Shown here one piece after another: positions 61,675-64,000 of a stretch of DNA of 64,000 nt; within the stretch, counting starts at the first letter, position 1; each line of letters begins with the position of its first letter. The DNA lies in NCBI GenBank assembly GCA_963765585.1, contig CAVXXB010000004.1:87033-151032 (forward strand), in the 5' to 3' direction. The stretch comes from CAVXXB01 sp963765585. Its GTDB lineage: Bacteria; Calditrichota; Calditrichia; JAJRVZ01. A program made the position numbers and the translations under genes. Under the pieces are notes generated by a model. The model saw only the letters and a program-made list of their open reading frames with translations, was not told the DNA's origin and did no database searches.

Positions 61675-62436
61675 TTATTGCTTCTTTTTGTTAGTGTTTT
61701 GTGTGTTTTGAGAATGTTCTAATCTGTAACTGCTTAGATTCAACTCCAGGATGATACTGTGGTGTACCAACCGGTCAATCGCAGCGGCTGTTGTCATGGG
61801 ATCTTTAAATATCAACTCCCACTTTGAAAATGGCAGATTACTGGTAATCATAACACTTCCGGTTTCGTATCTGTCGGCAAGCAGGGTAAAAAGTACTTCC
61901 ATCTCTTCACGGTTCTGTTGCACATAGCCGATATCATCAATAATCAGTGCATCATATTTCGACAACTTTTTCAGGAACTGGGGCAGTTTCAGGTCGCGCT
62001 TGGCAATCAGCATTTCCTGTACCAGTATATTGCAAGGCCGGAACAGTACTCTTTTTTCATTCAGTATTAGTTCCTGGCCTATGGCACATAAAAGATGTGT
62101 TTTACCACTTCCCGGATTTCCGAAAGCAAGGATGTTTTCCGTGCGGGATAAAAAAGAACCGTCAAGCAGAACATTTAATTGAGCGTCAACCTTTTGCGGT
62201 AATCTCTTACGGTCGAATGTGGCCAGGGTTTTCTCTAAAGGTAACCTTGAGTCCCTTAAGAAACGGGCTATTCGTTTTTCACGTCGCGATTGACTCTCAT
62301 AATCAACCAGGCTAAGTAAATACTGCTCGTAACTAAAAGATTCAGAACGGGCAACCTCAGATTGTTCCTTATAGCAGGCCCTGATGGCCGGAAGATGCAA
62401 TTGCCTTAAATTACTATCAATTTGCTTTTCTATCAT
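61675..62436 (-). CDS. istB: IS21 transposition ATPase
   Basis: 253 residues. N-terminal IstB part (LRQLHLPAIRACYKEQSEVA), Walker A NPGSGKTHLLCAIG, Walker B DALIIDDIGY, sensor MITSNLPFSKW. DnaC-like AAA+ regulator that assists the transposase in target capture. Starts on a four-base overlap with istA. Full length. Confidence 0.97.
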   Translation of the reverse strand: MIEKQIDSNLRQLHLPAIRACYKEQSEVARSESFSYEQYLLSLVDYESQSRREKRIARFLRDSRLPLEKTLATFDRKRLPQKVDAQLNVLLDGSFLSRTENILAFGNPGSGKTHLLCAIGQELILNEKRVLFRPCNILVQEMLIAKRDLKLPQFLKKLSKYDALIIDDIGYVQQNREEMEVLFTLLADRYETGSVMITSNLPFSKWELIFKDPMTTAAAIDRLVHHSIILELNLSSYRLEHSQNTQNTNKKKQ

Positions 62437-63902
62437 ACGGACATCCTTTCATCAAAGAGACGGTCATACTCGCTGATATCAACCGGAGCGATTTGGATAT
62501 TCCGTACAATGGTATTTTCTTCAGTTTCTCTCACCAGGTCTAACACAGCAGAATAGTTAATGGGAAGACCCTTATTTATCATGACCTCAAGTGCCTGATC
62601 TACCTTTACCTCACTTTGCCTGGCAGCCAGATGTAATATTTTCAGATATTCCTTGCTGTTATGCTTCAACGCATCATAGGCCATGCGAAAACGGTGCGTG
62701 GGAAACATGTCTTTATGGTAACGATAGTTTTCAAAAGCACCCGGTTTACGAACCAGCCAGTCGATAATATGACGATACTGAATACGATGCCCGCCTGATC
62801 CACGCAAACGCGGCAGTTTATCTATGCACTTTTGTCCGTACCATACTTCAAAATACTCAGCGTAAAGACGTATCTGAACGGTTTCACCGATCAGACGACT
62901 GTTCACTGAATATGTGTTGTGACTAACACGAATGGTGGATGAAGGGCCAACTTTTACACTAAGCCGCTTGCAGGAATCATAACGCCGCTCCGGGAGTCGT
63001 CTTAATACTTTTAACTCTTCCCTAAAACGTTTTTCACGTCCGGCGTTGAGTTCATTAAACAACTTCTTCAAGAATAGTGCATAATCTTCCCGGTTTACAA
63101 AGTTACGGCTGCCACGCAACAGCAGGGACTGTTCCACTGCATTTTTAAAACGAAAATGCCGTTGTTCGATATCGCCGTTCTCATTGGGCCTGCCCGCTCC
63201 GATCACATGATGCGTAACCCGGTAATATCTCATGAGGGCCGAATAGCGAAGCGTAAAATGATCCTTCTTATCCTTAGATAAACTTGATATGGCAGCGGTA
63301 AAGCGATCCGTACGGTGGCGTTTTGGTAAACCGCCTAATTCCCAAAATGCATTTTGAAGTCCTTCGCTCAATGATTCAAAACTTTCTGAGAAACAGATCG
63401 TCCCGGTCTCCCAATTTGAGTAGGGAAGCACAAAATGATAAATAAGATGATTAAATCTCTGGCCTGATATCGTAACACCTAATTTATTCATATTGGTAAA
63501 ATCAGACTGGCATAAATCTCCCGGATAATAAATCTGCGGAAAGTATACTTCCTTTGCCGGACCTTCGGTAGCACGCCATCTTTTTATACGTCTTTGAAGC
63601 GTCCGCAGTTGGCCGTCCTGAAAAGTACCGGGATACTTCCTTTGGATATGGTGAAACAGGGTCTTTCCTTCCAATCCGGAATTAACTTGTAACTTCGCCG
63701 TAATCTCAGGCCATACATCGATAAATGGGTCTTCTCTGGTCCGCCAGGTATGATCAACCTTTATCTCGCTGGGCAGTTTACCTAAGTATTCGTACTTACG
63801 GGCTGTTTTCTCATCCATACCTGATTTTACCGCGGCAAGAGCCTTGGTTTTTGTCTTCTTTAGTTCCTTCATCAGTTTCCTCACTTGATTGTCTGTTACC
63901 AT
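62433..63902 (-). CDS. istA: IS21 transposase
   Basis: 489 residues. N-terminal helix-turn-helix (KTKALAAVKSGMDEKTARKY), DDE core with YYPGDLCQSDFTN, RHRTDRFTAA and RPNENGDIEQRHFRFK providing the D, D, E positions, and a C-terminal beta domain. Start ATG at 63900-63902 with GGAGGAT upstream. Full length, so the element may be active. Confidence 0.97.
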   Translation of the reverse strand: MVTDNQVRKLMKELKKTKTKALAAVKSGMDEKTARKYEYLGKLPSEIKVDHTWRTREDPFIDVWPEITAKLQVNSGLEGKTLFHHIQRKYPGTFQDGQLRTLQRRIKRWRATEGPAKEVYFPQIYYPGDLCQSDFTNMNKLGVTISGQRFNHLIYHFVLPYSNWETGTICFSESFESLSEGLQNAFWELGGLPKRHRTDRFTAAISSLSKDKKDHFTLRYSALMRYYRVTHHVIGAGRPNENGDIEQRHFRFKNAVEQSLLLRGSRNFVNREDYALFLKKLFNELNAGREKRFREELKVLRRLPERRYDSCKRLSVKVGPSSTIRVSHNTYSVNSRLIGETVQIRLYAEYFEVWYGQKCIDKLPRLRGSGGHRIQYRHIIDWLVRKPGAFENYRYHKDMFPTHRFRMAYDALKHNSKEYLKILHLAARQSEVKVDQALEVMINKGLPINYSAVLDLVRETEENTIVRNIQIAPVDISEYDRLFDERMSV

Positions 63903-64000
63903 CCAGATCCTCCAAATTATGATCTGGAAAGTTTAATTAATCCCCGGTAAAAACGGGAATTTTAATTGTCGTCAAGCGGGAATAATAAATGTCGCTAATC

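Larger units (their letters stand above)
61543..64000 (-). mobile_element. IS21-family insertion sequence (right end at or just past the window)
   Basis: Carries istA and istB. Each end has two copies of a terminal repeat. Left: gtcaattataatttcc (61551-61566) and cgacaattaaaattcccg (61573-61590). Right: cgggaattttaattgtcg (63955-63972) and cgggaataataaatgtcgc (63978-63996). The left tip begins TGTTCAAA at 61543. By symmetry the right tip is a few bases beyond 64000, so the target duplication cannot be checked. Length about 2.46 kb. Confidence 0.9.

Noticed and set aside
1..64000. tRNA or rRNA genes, replication origin
   Set aside because: No tRNA-like cloverleaf, rRNA segment or origin-type repeat cluster was noticed on either strand; a covariance search would be needed to exclude them formally.

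Overview
This window is a long integron gene-cassette array. I count about 54 attC recombination sites, of which roughly 49 look intact and 5 are shortened or decayed. Most are near-identical 112-114 bp sites that begin RYYYAAC and end GTTRRRY on the + strand and separate one- or two-gene units. Their asymmetry (one extra base in the gene-proximal arm) and the gene order show that cassettes read on the - strand, with each attC lying just left of its gene. The integrase and attI would therefore be expected to the right, beyond base 64000. No integrase gene is present here. An array this large with such uniform attC sites is what a sedentary chromosomal integron looks like.

The host is a Gram-negative bacterium. 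There are lipoproteins, outer-membrane beta-barrels, and three secreted proteins ending in the PNPFN-type tail used for C-terminal sorting in the Bacteroidetes/FCB assemblage. The promoters are ordinary TTGACA-17-TATATT rather than the Bacteroidetes type, so a non-Bacteroidetes FCB-like lineage (Calditrichota, KSB1, Marinimicrobia or similar) is my inference. The genus cannot be resolved.

Layout. 1-3150: old, divergent cassettes, including a decayed Phd/PIN pair and a CPBP protease. 3180-13400: a GC-richer block without attC, holding four large DUF4874/DUF4832-type secreted paralogues (three frameshifted), a remnant of a fifth, and a GH114-like glycosidase. 13500-16700: lipoprotein remnant, methyltransferase, PAP2 phosphatase, HigBA. 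16700-20600: an attC-poor stretch with three frameshifted genes. 20600-61330: dense cassettes. 61543 to beyond the right edge: an IS21-family element (istA, istB) that has cut the next cassette gene.

Cassette cargo is dominated by toxin-antitoxin pairs: 21 recognisable ones (HigBA x2, HicAB x2, BrnTA x2, RelE/ParE with Phd- or RelB-like partners, PIN-domain VapC with various antitoxins, DUF5615/DUF433, Doc, YafQ). Three of them are inverted (+ strand) relative to every other cassette. At least 13 carry their own sigma70-type promoter with exactly 17 bp between hexamers, often with an operator-like repeat in or beside the spacer. Non-toxin cargo includes serine hydrolases, a metallophosphatase, transporters (CaCA, VIT1), an RlaP-type nucleotidyltransferase, two DUF2442/DUF4160 pairs (both DUF4160 genes broken) and many lipoproteins of unknown function. 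Toxin-antitoxin pairs plausibly stabilise the array against cassette loss.

Many genes are interrupted by single-base frameshifts, several in homopolymers. Some may be sequencing or assembly errors rather than real decay.
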